The notes beneath the pieces are model-generated. The model was not told the DNA's origin. It ran no database searches and saw only the letters and a list, made by a program, of their open reading frames with translations. A DNA stretch of 64,000 nt. Source: Styela clava. Lineage: Eukaryota > Chordata > Ascidiacea > Stolidobranchia > Styelidae. Shown here one piece after another: positions 62,381 through 64,000 of the stretch. Every line of letters starts with the position of its first letter. The stretch's first letter is position 1. The stretch is taken from assembly GCF_964204865.1 (NCBI RefSeq), contig NC_135257.1, positions 13,600,151 to 13,664,150 on the forward strand. The letters run 5' to 3'. Made by a program: the position numbers and the translations under genes.

Positions 62381-62406
62381 CAGACTGGCAGGCGCTAGCG
62401 CACCTG
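62381..62406. promoter_or_regulatory. Smad/E-box module: CAGAC-N5-GGCGCT-N4-CACCTG
   Basis: CAGAC 62381-62385, GGCGCT 62391-62396, AGCG, E-box CACCTG 62401-62406. One base differs from GGCGCC; order and spacing are identical to the 62025 module. Confidence 0.55.
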
Positions 62407-62833
62407 GGCTAACTCGAGCTTTCGCCCACATTAAATCACGATTTTTCTGTGTGTAAACTGGCGCGCCGCACTCGTCGAGCTATCAATAATTACGACTTGT
62501 TGATTTTTTCCCGGCCGTGACGGTCGCGAGTCCTGTATTGTGGCGAAATATGTTTCATTGTAGAGACAAATCTCATAATTTAACTTCAATTTAATTTATA
62601 ACATAGGCAAGACATTTACCAAAATGGTTTCGTCACTGAATGATTTACTAATCTTCAAACCATCCTTGTTTAACATAGCTTCATTTTTTGTATGATGTTA
62701 TGAATGTTATTTTGTTACATTCCAATTTCTTTGAAGTGGATTTTTAGTTTAGAATTTTTTTTACTAATATTAAACATTAACCGACAAAACTACAATATCC
62801 CAAATATTTGCCGGGCACAGAGTAGACGTATGC

Positions 62834-63171
62834 TCGTTTTGTATTCTTGTTCTTATTGTTGTGAAAATATCTCGTTTCTCATCAACTACTGGACCAATTA
62901 CTTTGACATTTTCATTGGTCAAAGATTGTATTTTTGCTAGAAGGCTTTTTATTACTTTTATTAACCGGTATTTCAGAAATTCATGTGATGTCTCAGAGAT
63001 ATTTTTGCGTGCGATGACGTCACCAAAATTAAAAATTGCACACTTCGGGGCAGTTTCGCGTTCGCGTCAGCGATCTGGTGGTCAGACGAAGTCGCGAAAG
63101 CTGGTACCTGTAGTCTACTGTGGCAGATTGCACATTTCTTCGTTTCCATATATTTGAACATAGATCTCTTG
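62834..63171 (+). repeat. Dispersed repeat family R1, copy 4
   Basis: CTACTGGACCAATTACTTTG, GCTAGAAGGCTTTTTATTAC, GCGATGACGTCACCAAAATT and a GAACATAGATCTCTTG end match the other R1 copies. The ORFs on both strands here are shadows of the repeat. Confidence 0.65.
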
Positions 63172-64000
63172 TTTTATTCGTGGATTTTCATTTTTTTAGT
63201 TTTATTTGTGTCCTTCCAAAATAAACTCACTGACTAACTCTCCGAAAGTTGACCAATAGCCAATTTAATACCTTGTTTTATCCATGTTAGACCAAATTGC
63301 AAATAAGTTTAAAAAAAACTAATTTCAGATTTATTAATGTTTACATTGACTGCAAGATGTCATGACCTATATTTTCAGAAAAAAATATTAGTCAAAATTG
63401 CAGAATTTGTTTTATTAGATATATTGTTGTTGTGTATTTTTCACATTTTAGCCTATTATCCAAAATCCCTATCGCATAGTACGAGCAACACGTTCACTAG
63501 AGAGCGATAAAGAGAAAAATCTTCCTAGAAAATGGAAGGCACTGAAGTCTTACTTTATATTGAATATGACTGATCGACGCTAGTAATCTGGGATGTCAGA
63601 GTTTCCTCCAATTATTCGAATGAAATATTCGCACAGGTATATAAAGGGAAGAATTATTTAGGTTCCTCCCGACGTTTCCGTTGATATGAGCTTCAAATGG
63701 GAGAAAAAGTTAACACGATATTCCACGCACAAAATTTGAGCGAAATTTAGTGTAAACTATGCTACACTACACTCATGACCGTATCTTTGTGTGCATACAT
63801 ATATAAAGTTATTTTGAAGTCGTTTATTTACATTAGCTTCTTTTACGTTTTTGCACGTCTGAAATTCGGGAAATATTCGAGATGGCAGCCGGCAATACAC
63901 GCACTTTTCATGATTATTTGAAGATTACGTCAATGTTTTATTTACTTATTTATTCCAAAATTTATGTGGGCCCTATGGGATTCGTTTTTTTTTGTGTGTG
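63172..64000. other. Non-coding right edge, possible promoter
   Basis: No ORF of note. TATATAAA at 63638-63645, followed by GGG, looks like a TATA box on the plus strand, but the ATG about 45 nt further opens only a very short frame. A gene starting to the right cannot be excluded. Confidence 0.3.

Overview
This is a eukaryotic, AT-rich, intron-rich animal genomic window. The Id-type HLH genes, the CYP2-clan P450 family and the style of the P450 N-terminus suggest an invertebrate chordate, most likely a tunicate. That assignment is inference from protein style and base composition, not a database match.

Left third (1-26.3 kb): a cluster of CYP2-like cytochrome P450 genes. The window opens with the last exon of a plus-strand copy (241-561). 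Next come a complete plus-strand gene (1939-8000) and two minus-strand genes (14093-19432 and 21512-26233). All three full genes have nine exons of 246, 143, 103, 110, 116, 119, 145, 164 and 321 nt, which code for 488 residues. The only exception is a net +2 nt in the last exon of the 14-19 kb gene, which breaks the frame before the heme cysteine. Their introns carry small DNA transposons. Between the convergent pairs lie a 16-nt minisatellite split by a mariner derivative with 293-bp inverted ends, and an unassigned exon-like ORF (12056-12288).

Middle and right (26.3-64 kb): long non-coding stretches surround two small single-exon minus-strand genes for Id-type HLH proteins without a basic region (35845-36297 and 53801-54061). 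Seven sites fitting the BMP-Smad grammar CAGAC(or AGAC)-N5-GGCGCC/T lie between 33.06 and 62.41 kb. Four of them are followed, after exactly 4 nt, by an E-box. By eye I saw none in the P450 third. They look like a spread-out BMP/bHLH-responsive enhancer set for the Id genes, and this is the most interesting signal in the window.

Other content: three tandem tRNA-Ser(GCT)/tRNA-Ala-type pairs (43.4, 44.1 and 51.6 kb), of which only the last has an intact Ala partner; a 4.26-kb foldback transposon with a broken THAP zinc finger (46434-50693); a dispersed repeat family with five copies; and several hAT-like or unclassified terminal-inverted-repeat elements.

How the parts fit: the P450s are probably membrane-bound monooxygenases produced by tandem and inverted duplication. 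The two Id genes are probable dominant-negative HLH regulators under BMP control. The rest is transposon debris, tRNA genes and regulatory or unexplained DNA. All exon limits were read by eye from splice consensus and paralogue comparison.
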